A DNA stretch of 61,024 nucleotides from Capsaspora owczarzaki ATCC 30864. Lineage: Eukaryota; Opisthokonta; Filasterea. A model generated the notes under the pieces. It made no database searches. It saw only the letters and a program-made list of their open reading frames with translations, and was not told the origin of the DNA. The DNA lies in contig NW_011887307.1 of assembly GCF_000151315.2 (NCBI RefSeq), forward strand, positions 500,806 to 561,829, written 5' to 3'. Positions 50,973 to 61,024 of the stretch are shown piece after piece. Numbering within the stretch: the first letter of the stretch is position 1; each line of letters begins with the position of its first letter. The position numbers and the translations under genes were made by a program.

Positions 50973-53900
50973 TTACATGATTGTGCAGTTTTCAGCGATA
51001 TTGGCGCCTTCCACGTCTCCACCTTGGAGTTGGCGCAAGTATTGGACCAGGTATCGACGCGGAATGACATGGCGACGCTCGTTCACACGTTCGCGTTCAT
51101 TGCGCTGGATTGCGCTGTTGGCCACTTCTTCGAAATCAGCAGCAACTTTGGACTTGATAGGTTGCCAAATCTTGACGGACGATTCGATACCACTTGTTGC
51201 CATCACGGGATCGAACGGGTGACCCTGTCGACAATGGTGTCGAAATCCCCCCCCCCCAAAAAAACAAACATCCAAAATGAGTTGCAAACTCAAACCATCA
51301 CGGCGGGTTCATAGCAAAGCACCATCCCGAAGAAAAAACCCTCTCACCGTCATGCAATTGACCACATCACGATCTCCATCCAGGAGTTGAACCAACTTGG
51401 CATTGTCTTTGCGCCAAATGAAAATTCGCCCGTCGTCGCTTCCGGAAACGACAAATTCGCTTTCAGGACCAAAGAACGCCACGTCTTTGACAGTTTGCAC
51501 ATTCAAGTGACCAACATAGGCTTGAATGTACCCGCCTGTGGGCATCGCGCTCGTAATCGCTGCAGGGCGAATCGGGGGCAATCCGTCAAGGGGCTGGTCA
51601 TCCTCGGAGTCGGTGTCGTCCTCGGGGTCTTCTTCTTCTTCTTCATCCTCTTGTTGCTCATCCTCGTCGTCGTCGTCGTTGTCGTCGCCACCACCGTCTT
51701 CGGCAACAAACCCATCGGCATCAGACCCATCCTCAATGTGCTCATTGCCAGCATCTTCGTCAGTGATCGAGCTCGAGCTGTAGCCTTCGTCGAACGACAT
51801 CATAGCGTCCACCTCGACCGAAATCAACGAGTCGGTTTCCATGCTGGTCGTGTCGGACTGTGCCGAGGGAGATGCGACGTTTGGGAGCGGATTGTATTCT
51901 GCCAGAGTGTCGCGATTCGAAAGCGCTTCTCGTTCACGCGCTGCGCGAGCTCGCGTCATCATCCGAGACGGTTCGCTCGCAGTTTCATCGTTCTCTTCGC
52001 CATCAGCGTCACCCTGTGATGCCATGAGTCTCAATGCTTCGACAATGTCGGGGTCGGACGGAGCCAGCAAGCGGCGCGCTCGATGAAGACAAGTGGATGC
52101 GTTCGCTCGCAGGCCCTTGCGACTCAGCACAATGCTCTTCAGAGCACATGCCCGCCCCAACAGATTGGCGGGATGCAATTCGTCACTCGGCGCGCTGGGG
52201 TTGTGGGAAGCTCGGGGCTCCCCGAGCGTCTGGACCAGACCGAGCGCACGATCACACTCCCGCAGTGCCTGGTCCTCATCTCCTCTGTCTCTCCTCTGGA
52301 GAAGTGTTCGTGCGCGTAGTATGTACACTGCACATCGACGTGTGACTGTTGAAGGGGGAGTTGGTGAATAGGCCGCGCTGGCAGTCCAGGAAGAGGGTGC
52401 GTCGAGAGTTTCTGTGGAGCGGGTAGATTGTGCTGCATCAGCCGACGCTCTCGAAGTGCTCGCAGAGCCGCGACTGCTGCTCAGCGCGTTCCAAACAATC
52501 GTCTGATCGATCGCCTCCGCATCTGGACTCTGGTCGTCGTCCTCCGCTTCATTGTCGTTGCCAGCACTGGTCTCGTCAAGCGCATTGTTTGATGCAACGG
52601 CTGCACTGTTGAGGCGGGTGAGAATGCAGCTGCACCACGAGAGCGCATCGTCAAAGCGTCCGTGGTCGAGCGCATCGTGGGCACGCGAGCGAAATTCGTC
52701 CAGCGAGGCCAGATCAGAGCCATGCAGAACCGCAAGGTCGGCATGGGCTGCTGCACTCGAGGATGTAGCTGGCGCGTGTGTGGTTGTTGTTGCCGCAGCC
52801 GCAGCCGCGCGCCTGGTCCTGGAAGTTGTTTGCCGAGGAGCTGATCTGCTCCGATCAGCCGCTTCACGCAGAGAATGCGTGGCACGGTTGGCGCGCCGAC
52901 ACGGTCTTGGTTCCGGCGCAAGAGCTGGCGGTGTATCAAACATGTCAAACAGGTAGACGTGATTTCGCGAGTAACTTGCGACAAACTGTCAACGAAAAAA
53001 ACAGAAACAAAAACAAAAACCAAAAACCAAGCCACCATCAAAACAAAAACGCAATAAAATCAGGTCAAGGAGATTCAGAATCATAAGCAACCCAAAACCA
53101 CAAGAATTGAGAAGCAGCACCCCCATCCCCAACGATTAACCCCCCCCCTTTACCTCGCGACCATTCCGTGCAAACGATACAGCAGTCAAGTGATTCGAGT
53201 CGATGCCATGAGGAGAAAACCGTTGCACGGCCGCCACAGAGTCAGACTGGCGGCGAAGCATGCGCCGATCGTACAGCCGGACATACTTGTCGGCACCACC
53301 AATGATAAAGTACGACGGTCGCGTCGCGCTCAGCGAGATGCTGTTGATCTCGATACTTTGGGAATGGGAGCCGACCACGCGCACAATCGCATTGGAGCAT
53401 GTACGATCGCATTCGTGCGGCTCGCGCAGGTCGAATTGGCGCACCGTAGCATCCTCCCCGCACGACAGGAAGAAATGCGCGTTGCCCGGCTCCATGACCA
53501 ATTTCTTGACACGATCGTCGTGGCAGCGGTAGGTTTGCAGCATTCTTGGCGCTGTTTCAGAATGCCGGGCCTCTATCGGGGTTCTCAGCCGTGCGCGACG
53601 CCCTGGGATGGCTTGCTCGGGAGGTGGGTGGCGCACTGGCGCGTCCACGTCCGGAGCGTACACGGTCTGACTGACGCTGTGCACTCGAATTTGGCCATCG
53701 CCTGCGCACGAGACAATCACGCTATTATCCGTGTTTGGCATGAACTTGGCGCAGAAAATGTTGGCCGTGTGGCCGGCATGCCAAGCCAGTCGGAGTTGTT
53801 TGCGTTGGTAATCCCACAAACAGAGCTGGAGAGCAAACGGGCACAAGAGCAGAGTTAGTCCAGTTCCCCGACACACTTCTCATCAACACCATGATTGCGC

Positions 53901-54534
53901 GCTATTGTTTAAACTCTGGGGTTTGTGGACAACCGAATGCGTTTTCCACAAATTTTCTGAGACACTTTGTTTCCACTTGTTACGGAACGTACTCGCGTGT
54001 CGTCCGAGCCACTCAGCAGAAACTCGCCGTTGCAGCTCCAGTTGATCGTGTTGACACAGCCATCGTGCTCTTCCAGCGTGTGCGTCAGTCCGAGGCGCGA
54101 GGCAAGGCCGCTCGACCGCGCAAACGCGTGTTCTGTAGTGAGTTCAACACAGCGACCAATTTGAGTGCCCAGTCACTTTCCATTGCCCCAGCCACCAACC
54201 ACAAAAAAACCGACCAGTCCTGTCGCATGCACGAGCAACCACACTGTGACGTCGAGCGTCCTTCAGTTTCGGAGGACAGCTCTCATTCAGTTAGTCGTTG
54301 AGAAAAGCAACAAGAAAGCTGCACGGCGTTTTCCAATTTCGCGTCATTCACAGATTTGTTCAACAATTTGGCCAGTTCTCGCGTCGAGCGATTGGAAGGA
54401 GTCGAGAGGGGTTGCTGACAATAGGGAATTGAAAAACAAGAAGTCGGTCGGAGGGCAAACTTACGCGACGCGAGTGGGCGAAGCGAGCCAATCTCGCGGC
54501 GACGAACAACGTCAACAAAGTTGAGCTCACGCAT
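50973..54534 (-). CDS. WDTC1: WDTC1/DCAF9-like WD40-TPR protein
   Basis: Five exons (54534-54465, 54132-53993, 53825-53154, 52985-51348, 51224-50973) give 923 residues; every junction is in phase and rebuilds WD40 blades. Five N-terminal WD repeats (~45-320) include EHDGCVNTINW, WHAGHTANIFCAKF and VRLYDRRM. Two V-R-x-(F/Y)-D-x-R segments resemble the DDB1-binding box of CUL4 adaptors. A central region holds TPR-like helices (HDALDHGRFDDALSW, RARRLLAPSDPDIVEAL) and a strongly acidic stretch. Two final WD repeats include VVSGSDDGRIFIW and GHPFDPVMATSGI. This WD-TPR-WD order is that of WDTC1/adipose, a CUL4-DDB1 substrate receptor and chromatin-associated regulator of fat storage in animals. DCAF6/DCAF8 share the WD blocks but lack the TPRs. 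Its 3' end is 168 bp from the convergent transporter stop; an AATAAA on the minus strand lies at ~50826-50831. Confidence 0.9.
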
Positions 54535-54989
54535 CCTGATGCATGAATGAGGGGAAGAAAAAAATATGGACTGCGAATTAAAATGATGCGAATGTAGAAA
54601 TGTAATGGTAGAGTGGCGGCTCAGTGGGAGTTAAATACAGGGATCATTCGACTAAATTCGAAAAAATGGCCAGCGCGAAATGAAATTTGGTTGTCTTGAC
54701 CAGGTGGGTGCGTCAAAGAAATTGAGCTGGATCACTTGGCAAGCAGCTCAAGTCATCAACGCAGGATCACTGGCGAATGACTCAAGTCACCACGAGGAAA
54801 GGATGGCCGAGACGTCGCAATAAAATCCAACATCGCTGCCTTTTGCATCTGCTGCGAGCCATGTCAGGTTGCGACCTGCAAAACTGATGAAAATACTCTC
54901 TAGGTGCTTCTTGCAGTGCTCGAACCAGTCTGGTGACCACTCGCTCCGATGGAACATTTCGTCGAATTGCCCTTGAAAATCAGGTCCAT
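54535..54989. other. 455 bp spacer with a short open frame and an imperfect direct repeat
   Basis: It lies between WDTC1 (start) and PIG-P (stop), both on the minus strand. It holds a 56-codon open frame on the minus strand (54957-54787) with protein-like composition and a ~30-bp imperfect direct repeat (about 54729-54758 and 54764-54793, both ending CTCAAGTCA). Neither is assigned a function. Confidence 0.45.
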
Positions 54990-55906
54990 TCAGTCGTCGT
55001 CCTTATTGTCGTCATCTTCATCTGGAAACATGACGCGGTGCACCGTTGACACTGGAATGTCTGCAAGCGCCGGGATGGCCTGAGGATGTTCAATCTCGGC
55101 CAGAATTGCAGCGGCAGGTCTCGTCACAGTGTGCGAATCTGTTGTCCAGCAACCCAACGTGAGTCCTCGGGCTCTTTACGAAAGACGTTGAATCATTTGC
55201 CTGATATACTTTGCACTCACCAAGGATGGTTGCAGTCGAGTCCAACGCTGGCACTCTCAGCAGATTGGAAGCAAGGTAAAACCAGTAGATAAAGACCCAA
55301 ATCATGCATGCATAAGCTGGGACAGCCACAGCCCAGTATCTGCTCATACAACGAGTTTAGTCACAAGTCAGCAAACAGTCGTACCCATGCCCCAGCGGGA
55401 AATGGTCGTCCTGCGACTCCAAATCGTGTAACTCACTTTTGAGGAAAATACGTGATGCCGACCATGCGCAGGTACTCGTCCGGAACAACCGCCCAGAGAA
55501 TATAGGCCACTGTGTCACAATGTCAGTATAACCATAGTCAGCAGTCCAAAGTGCAACCAAGAGCGAGAATTTCCGAGCTACTGAGCCGCGATTGGCTTTG
55601 ACGACCACTGGCGAGAATTGGGCCCGGGAGAGGTGCGCGCGACTTACCCCAGGCTGCCCATGCGGCGAGATAAAACACAAATCCATAAATTTCGCGACTC
55701 GGTGCGTTGGGATCCTTGACCACCAGCGTTGCTGGCTTTGAGATTGAGATGGAGTTGGCTGAGCGACGCGAGGATGGTCCGGCGCGGTCGTCCAGCCGTG
55801 TCGGCGCCACTTCGCCTTGGGATGACGGCGACAAGGCTGTTGCGCTCAATGCGGGCGTCTGCGGCGGCGGGCCAGGCAGCAGTCGCGCCGATCGTCGAGT
55901 CGCCAT
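54990..55906 (-). CDS. PIGP: GPI-GlcNAc transferase subunit PIG-P
   Basis: Four exons (55906-55648, 55509-55437, 55339-55221, 55138-54990) give 199 residues. After a ~70-residue Ser/Pro/Arg-rich extension the PIG-P domain starts with REIYGFVFYLAAW. Two membrane segments follow: YLAAWAAWVAYILWAVV and YWAVAVPAYACMIWVFIYW. The signature blocks LRMVGITYFPQKYWAVAVP and AIPALADIPVSTVHRVMF align well with animal PIG-P. The protein belongs to the ER complex (PIG-A, C, H, Q, P, Y with DPM2) that transfers GlcNAc from UDP-GlcNAc to phosphatidylinositol, the first step of GPI-anchor synthesis. It ends in an acidic Asp-rich tail. The ATG at 55906 is the first good start; the N-terminal extension is longer than in animals (human ~134-158 residues). 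It diverges from the FAD monooxygenase gene across 639 bp. Confidence 0.92.
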
Positions 55907-56545
55907 CAGTGGGAAAACAAGGACTGCAATCACTTCCCCTTCAACCCGTATGTCTTCTGCTTTGTCACCTCGAAGCAAGAGAGGGAGCTCCAATGATTTA
56001 CTGCAAGCAAGTGCAGAATGTTGTGGTTTGGGTGGTGATTTTCTGCAATGCACTGTTTGACTGAATCGAATCCAAAATGCACAAATCCTCAGAGCTACGC
56101 GAGGTTTCGCGCTTACCAAGATCAGCGACAACTCAGATCTTGGCTTATAAAATGATTCATCAAATCTACACTCAGAGCCTCGGCAGTACAGTACAGCACT
56201 GTCTCGTGCACAACGATCATTTTACCAACGAAGCCTTAGTTTTTTTTTCTTTGACCGACCGGTCTCGCATCCAATTCGCCGCCCGTCGCTCCAAAGGCCA
56301 CCTCATTACTGGCATTCAGACATTGGGGAAAACCGAACGAATGAAGAGTGTGCGACTGTCCATTCTGGACCACTTGGCAATGCTCAAACTAAAAGGATGA
56401 ACGCCAAAATCCGAAACGCACAGAATGCGCCGCATTTTCCAACTTGGCCCTTTTAACGCTGGCGTCCAAGTTTGGAGGTCTGTTCAGTCTCATACAAGAA
56501 TCACCCAACGCTAGAAATCAAGCGGAAACAGCTGCTTCTTCAACC
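55907..56545. promoter_or_regulatory. Divergent spacer of PIG-P and the FAD monooxygenase
   Basis: 639 bp separate the two start codons. Short open frames continue upstream of both ATGs without recognisable motifs. No named promoter element is visible. Confidence 0.4.
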
Positions 56546-57808
56546 ATGCCGTTGCGTGTTGTCATTGTCGGAGGCGGGATTGGCGGGCTGGTGCTCGCTC
56601 AGCTGCTGCGTGCTCAAGAGGCGCCCGTTCAAGTTGACATTTTCGAGCGCGACTCGTCCGCAGATGGTCGCGATCAAGGATATTACATCAATTTGATCTC
56701 TCAGGCAGTGGATTTGCTCAAGCCGACTTTTGGCAACCTGCCCGAGCTGGCAAGGCTGGTGACAGACCCGCGATCCCAGGTGCAATGCAAGCAGGTGCTG
56801 GATACGGACTCGAAGGAGCTCCTCAGCCTCCCTGTGCCTCCTGGATGCTGCTTTGTCAACCGAATCGAGCTGCGCAAGTGTCTCCTGGATGGCCTCACCA
56901 TCCACTGGAATAAGCGCTTCGAGTCGTACGAGGAGTCGGCCGACGACAAGAGTACCACCCAAGTTCGCTTCCGCGATGGTTCCGTCGTCACCGCCGATAT
57001 TCTGGTCGGTGCGGACGGAGCCAACTCGCGTGTTCGAGAGCAGCGTGCGCCTGGTATTCGCTACGAGGACCTTGGGTTTACTACCGTTGCCGGCTTGAGC
57101 ACGCTGGATGCGGCTCCGCCTGCAGTGCGCGGCAGGCTTGACAAGGGTCTCGTGCGCTGGCTTGGTCGTCAAGGACACACCGCAATGATGTTTCCCATTT
57201 TTGCCGTCAAGGAGCACGAGCAGCCACTTCTTGTGTGGATCATGTCGTATCCTGGACAGCGGGCAGAGTGGGAGACGAAATTTGCGCACGCCGAGGAGGA
57301 TGTGACCAACGAGTACTCGGAATCCAACCATGCGAGACAGGCATTGCTCGACGATTGCATCGCACGCGTGGCGACGCACATTACCCCGGACATTGCTGGG
57401 GCGATTCGCGCCACCAAACCGGACGGCTGGCTGTTTGGTCCTCGGCAAGTTTATTCGACCAGCGCGGCGCAACTGCCCAGCATCCTCGACCCACCTTCGC
57501 ATCGTGTTGTGCTGTTGGGCGATGCTGCGCATGCCACGACAACCCATCGCGGGCTCGGAGCCAATTCCGCCATTGCAGATGCGGCCGATCTGGCCGCCGC
57601 GATTCTCAAGGCGAGCGGCGAGACTTCCGCGGAAGCCGTACCCAAGGCACTTCAGCAGTACGATCGCATCATGGTGGCTCGCGGCGGCAAGGTCATTGGC
57701 AACTCTCTGTCCTCCACGTACTCGATTCATGCTGCTGGATGGACTGCCGACTGGATTTGTCCTCTCCAGTACCGCGCAATGCACTACATCATGAAGGTGG
57801 TGTCTTGA
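56546..57808 (+). CDS. FAD-dependent monooxygenase (class A flavoprotein hydroxylase)
   Basis: Single exon, 420 residues; the ATG at 56546 places the dinucleotide-binding motif VVIVGGGIGGLVLAQLL (GxGxxG) right at the N-terminus, as usual. FERD closes the first beta-alpha-beta unit. The DG motif is in DILVGADGANSRVR and the FAD-ribityl GD motif in VVLLGDAAHATTTHRGLGANSA. These three signatures define the para-hydroxybenzoate hydroxylase/zeaxanthin-epoxidase-like class, which uses NAD(P)H and O2 to hydroxylate or epoxidise small aromatic or isoprenoid substrates. The H-RGLGAN sequence replaces the more common P-GQGAN, a change known in fungal and bacterial members. There is no signal peptide, and the substrate is unknown. 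The C-terminal YSIHAAGWTADWICPLQYR is not a motif I recognise. The lack of introns contrasts with most neighbours. Confidence 0.9.
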   Translation: MPLRVVIVGGGIGGLVLAQLLRAQEAPVQVDIFERDSSADGRDQGYYINLISQAVDLLKPTFGNLPELARLVTDPRSQVQCKQVLDTDSKELLSLPVPPGCCFVNRIELRKCLLDGLTIHWNKRFESYEESADDKSTTQVRFRDGSVVTADILVGADGANSRVREQRAPGIRYEDLGFTTVAGLSTLDAAPPAVRGRLDKGLVRWLGRQGHTAMMFPIFAVKEHEQPLLVWIMSYPGQRAEWETKFAHAEEDVTNEYSESNHARQALLDDCIARVATHITPDIAGAIRATKPDGWLFGPRQVYSTSAAQLPSILDPPSHRVVLLGDAAHATTTHRGLGANSAIADAADLAAAILKASGETSAEAVPKALQQYDRIMVARGGKVIGNSLSSTYSIHAAGWTADWICPLQYRAMHYIMKVVS

Positions 57809-58868
57809 GTGTGGAGCGAATAGCGGTTTTTTTTGTTTGGTTTGTGGATGAAACTGTTGCGCCTTGCGAGCAAATCGTAAACGTGTATTTTATGCTGACA
57901 TTTTTTTGTTTTGTGCATGGCTATCAAACTTACCGTGACAAAAATACACAAACGAGCTAACGGTACATATGGCAGAGCACTAAAAATGAGCTTGGAGATC
58001 TAAAGAGCAGAATAGGGAGGGGGAAAATCGAAAGTGAGCAAACAAAAAACAAAAACAAGAAACAAAAAAAGATCAAGAGATTGAAGAGGATTGGGGGATT
58101 GTCGAACGCACTTCGATCCGACACTACATTTCACCCGAGGATGATTTGTGTCAGAAGATACATGCGCCGCGTTTAAAGTATCGACGCTCGTTGTCGCGAG
58201 ACGCCGACCGATATTCTTTGCCAACGACGGGCGTGAACGAAGCAGACTGAAACTGCCATCCACGACGGAGATTAACTCGTCGGCATGATAACACCATGGG
58301 TCCAAAGGAAACGCTGATGAAGATGGGCTAGTTTGTTTACCTTTTTGCAGAGATGCGGGACAAGGACGGTAAAAACAGCAAGACGGCGGGAGGATGAGCC
58401 AAGAGCCAAAGATGGATGGCAGCAGCCTATTCGAGATGAAACAAGCAAAGAGACCAAAAACAGGAATGTCAGCAAACTGGATGAACGGCACACGTGCAAG
58501 ACAGAAGTGAAGAAAGGAGAAGCGCGGGAAAGAGGAGAAAGGATGGAGATCAGAATTACCCAATGTTGATGCAGCAGCGAAGAGCACGAGTGCTCCCCTC
58601 AGTTTTTCAGTATGAATTTGCGCATTTACTTTGGTTGATCATCAGCTCGAGTGTTGAGAGAGAGGGAGAGTTGGGGGGGGGGAGAGAAGAAAAAAATGGA
58701 GATCGCCATGTGCTTTTCGAGAGCACGCGGTCGGATGAGCGCCTGCCAAAGAAGCAAAGGACAGCTTGAGGTGGGAAGGGAAGCGAGGCACTGACCCTAC
58801 AAGCATGCAGAAGCGCAGAGGAAGAGCGCAGAAGGAGGAGGAGAAGCGCTGGAGAGCGGTGCGATCGC

Positions 58869-58904
<36 letters not shown>

Positions 58905-60061
58905 AAAAAAAAAACAAAACAGTATGATTGAAAGAAGCAAAATCCAACAACGATACGAATTGTTAACTAACCGATTGATTCGAAGACAAGCAAACTCCAA
59001 AAAACGAAAAGCGAAAAGTGAGCTCTTTCCGAATTTGTGTTTTTGCCAGTCTCTTGAAATTCAGAAATCAAACAACAAAAGCAGAGGTAAGAAAAAGTCT
59101 TGCAACAATGACTGCTGTGCTTGAGAGAGTGGAATCCAAAAAGAGCCGAAGGGGGAAGTGAACCGAATTACTCGACCGACAGAGAGGGAGAGGGAGAGAG
59201 AGGGGGAAAAAGCCGAAAAAACCAAAATGGCGGGAAACGAGCCGCGTCAAACAGCATCTTTGCTCTCGGTCTTGTTGGACGTCGGCGGTTGGCAGTGGTG
59301 CGGTCTCGCCTGCGCGCAGGTTGAACGCACGTCTATGGCGTGTGTAGTTGCCTGCATGCTGGGTGGCCGCGGTGCCTGGAAGGAATGGTCTGGAAGGGCG
59401 GAGCAGTTGCTGTTTCAAACTGTTTCCGAATCGATTTGTTTTTCTCCATATTCTCCTTTTGGCTTGTCCCTTTCAGCCGAGAGGGCGCACAGCGTTGCGG
59501 CGATGGGGTGATAGGCGTCAACAACAGCGAGTGCGCATTCTGCTACTTTGATGCGTCTGGCGCCGACGTTGCGAATGATTGAAGCGAACAGAACCGGCTT
59601 TTACGTTTTGTGTTTTTTTTTTTTTTTGTTTCTCGCTTCTTTTTTCTTCTTCTTCTTCTTCGGCCCTCGTCTTTGCACGTTCAGTGCGGCGAACTCGTTT
59701 AAATGAGAGTTGCTTCATTGTACACACATCTGTTGATGGACGGGAGGCAAGCGACAAGGAAGAAAGCGACGGCCCCCCCCCTTTTTTTTTTCTTCTCGAG
59801 CTTGTTTCAGCTTTCAAACAGTTTTTGATTCGCACCCGGCTAGTTTCTCGATGCTGCGTGCCATCCCGGTGTGTTTTTTTTTTCTTTTCTTCGACACGGC
59901 TTGATCTTGTGTGCTAGTGCGAGATTTGCCTGCATTTGCAACATCCAGCGCTCGCAATCCGCTTGCTTGCATGCTTGCTTGTTTGAGATGAATCCATTCT
60001 TATTTTTATCGTGCTTTCAAACGTCTGATTCATCTCATCACAAAGAACTAAAAGCAAAGAG
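57809..60061. other. 2.25 kb spacer; no gene seen
   Basis: It lies between two plus-strand genes. It contains a 33-nt A run at 58870-58902, purine-rich stretches (58655-58700, 59180-59215) and C/T runs (59773-59795). A 195-codon open frame on the minus strand at 58000-58587 lacks a motif and is pyrimidine-driven. It probably holds the CDK promoter and 5' UTR at the right end. Confidence 0.55.
58870..58902. repeat. 33-nt A homopolymer
   Basis: An uninterrupted A run followed by a further A-rich stretch to about 58919. No SINE-like body or target duplication was identified next to it. Confidence 0.85.
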
Positions 60062-61024
60062 ATGGACAACTACACAAAGGAAGAGAAGATTGGCGAAGGC
60101 ACCTACGGCATCGTCTACAAGGCAACGGACAAGCGCACGGGCGAGTATGTCGCCATGAAGAAGATCCGCCTCGAGTCGCAGGACGAGGGCGTCCCGTCCA
60201 CCGCCATCCGCGAAATCTCCCTGCTCAAGGAGCTCACACACATGAACGTCGTCCCGTAAGTGGTTTGTTGTTTCAATGGTCTGTTGTTGTTCGTCTCATT
60301 TTCCTGCAAGATCTCTATTGCGACGATATTGAGAGATTGAAATGCAAAGCGAAACATGTTGAGGGGTGTTTTTTGTTTCTCGTTCAACTGCGCGCTTCCT
60401 TTGTCCTGGCCGTCTGAGTCTAGTGCCAAAGCGCAAGCACACAGAGCAGTGAATTCGAATGCACGCCGGTTTGTGGCGCCGATGGAGCTCGACGGGCTGC
60501 TGGCGACCCGACAAAGAGAAGAATGGGATGGATTGACAAACGAAACAGTTTTTTTTTTTTTGTTTTTTGCCCCACCTGCTTGTGAGCGCCACTCCGCTTG
60601 TCCCGCTGGCTGCTGGGCTGTGGCGATCGCAGTTCCAACACTTGTGCAATCTCAAACAGAGGGCTCGTGGATCCGGTGACGGACTGCGTCGCTTGTATCT
60701 GCTGTTGCAGCCGCAAGCTGAGGACGAGTAAAAAAAAAAAAAAAAAAAAAAAAATCCACGCATCATCACGCAGCCACACCATCAACCCAAGCAAAGACAC
60801 AATCAAATCAAACCGCCTCAAAGTTGCTATTCCATTCACTCATTTGTCATATACTGCTGTCTGCAGGCTCAAGGAGGTCATCCACCAGAACAACAACCTC
60901 TACCTCGTTTTTGAGTACCTCAACCACGACTTCAAAAAGTTCCTCGATGGCTGCGGAAAGGGCGGTCTTAGCGAGATGCAGATGCAGAGGTAAATGTCGG
61001 CCTTGTTTGTTTGAAAGGGTTGGT
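60062..61024 (+). CDS. Cyclin-dependent kinase, PSTAIRE type (CDK1/2-like), 5' part
   Basis: Two exons are visible (60062-60255 and 60867-60989) and the gene runs out of the window after a GTAAAT donor. The 105 residues seen are the kinase N-lobe. The glycine-rich loop [11 protein letters not shown] carries the inhibitory Thr14/Tyr15-equivalent pair, VAMKKI has the ATP-anchoring lysine, and [14 protein letters not shown] is the cyclin-binding C-helix in its canonical CDK1/2/3 form. The exon join gives [21 protein letters not shown], which contains the hinge, then DFKKFLD. This is a mitotic or G1/S cell-cycle kinase that needs a cyclin. CDK1 is the likelier assignment for a unicellular species, but CDK2 is not excluded without the C-lobe. 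Intron 1 is 611 bp and contains a T run at 60549-60560 and an A run at 60731-60754. Confidence 0.9.

Noticed and set aside
56540-57784. 414-codon minus-strand open frame
   Set aside because: It lies exactly antisense to the FAD monooxygenase, whose cofactor motifs are unmistakable; the antisense frame has none.
58000-58587. 195-codon minus-strand open frame in the CDK upstream spacer
   Set aside because: Composition follows pyrimidine-rich DNA, it starts without an ATG at its 5' end, and no motif is recognisable.

Overview
The window is nuclear DNA from a gene-dense, intron-bearing unicellular eukaryote. Spliced genes have GT-AG introns of about 80-480 bp, often with long T-rich tracts, and the spacers are full of A/T homopolymers and trinucleotide repeats. 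The gene content (a FERM-domain tyrosine phosphatase, a four-KH FUBP-type protein, PARN, QDPR, a WD40-TPR WDTC1-type protein, PIG-P, a PSTAIRE CDK) points to an opisthokont-grade protist, most likely a unicellular holozoan such as a filasterean or choanoflagellate relative. That placement is inferred from protein families only; no marker gene fixes the species.

Layout. 1-12363 (minus): one intronless reading frame for a secreted protein of more than 4,000 residues, built of about 20 copies of a module I do not recognise. The last copies are nearly identical at DNA level, and the first ~145 bp carry several indels relative to the other copies. 12364-16175: spacer. 16176-18722 (plus): FERM-PTP. 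19148-21682 (minus): PARN deadenylase. 23025-24700 (minus): dihydropteridine reductase in eight exons. 25088-25684 (plus): Erv2-like sulfhydryl oxidase. 25850-28531 (minus): AFG2/SPATA5 double AAA ATPase. 28950-31014 (plus): F-box/WD40 protein. 32894-34078 (plus): HMG-box protein. 34594-34986 (minus): small membrane protein with a polyQ tail. 35187-37444 (plus): FUBP/KHSRP-type RNA-binding protein. 38930-40721 (minus): exostosin-type glycosyltransferase. 41509-44646: a whole pogo/Tigger-like DNA transposon with perfect 29-bp TIRs and TA duplications. 44853-46289 (plus): TBL/PC-esterase-like protein. 46578-47871 (plus): putative Golgi glycosyltransferase. 48298-50804 (plus): amino-acid transporter. 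50973-54534 (minus): WDTC1/DCAF9-like protein. 54990-55906 (minus): PIG-P. 56546-57808 (plus): FAD monooxygenase. From 60062 (plus): a CDK whose later exons lie outside the window.

Functional themes. This is mostly a housekeeping neighbourhood with no operon logic; divergent pairs probably share promoters (24701-25087, 28532-28949, 34987-35186, 55907-56545). Several neighbours act in the secretory pathway or on glycans: the giant secreted protein, the Erv2-like oxidase, the exostosin, the PC-esterase-like and glycosyltransferase proteins, and PIG-P of GPI-anchor synthesis. Exon joins were made by hand. Every multi-exon model closes in frame across all its introns, which supports them, but no transcript evidence was available.
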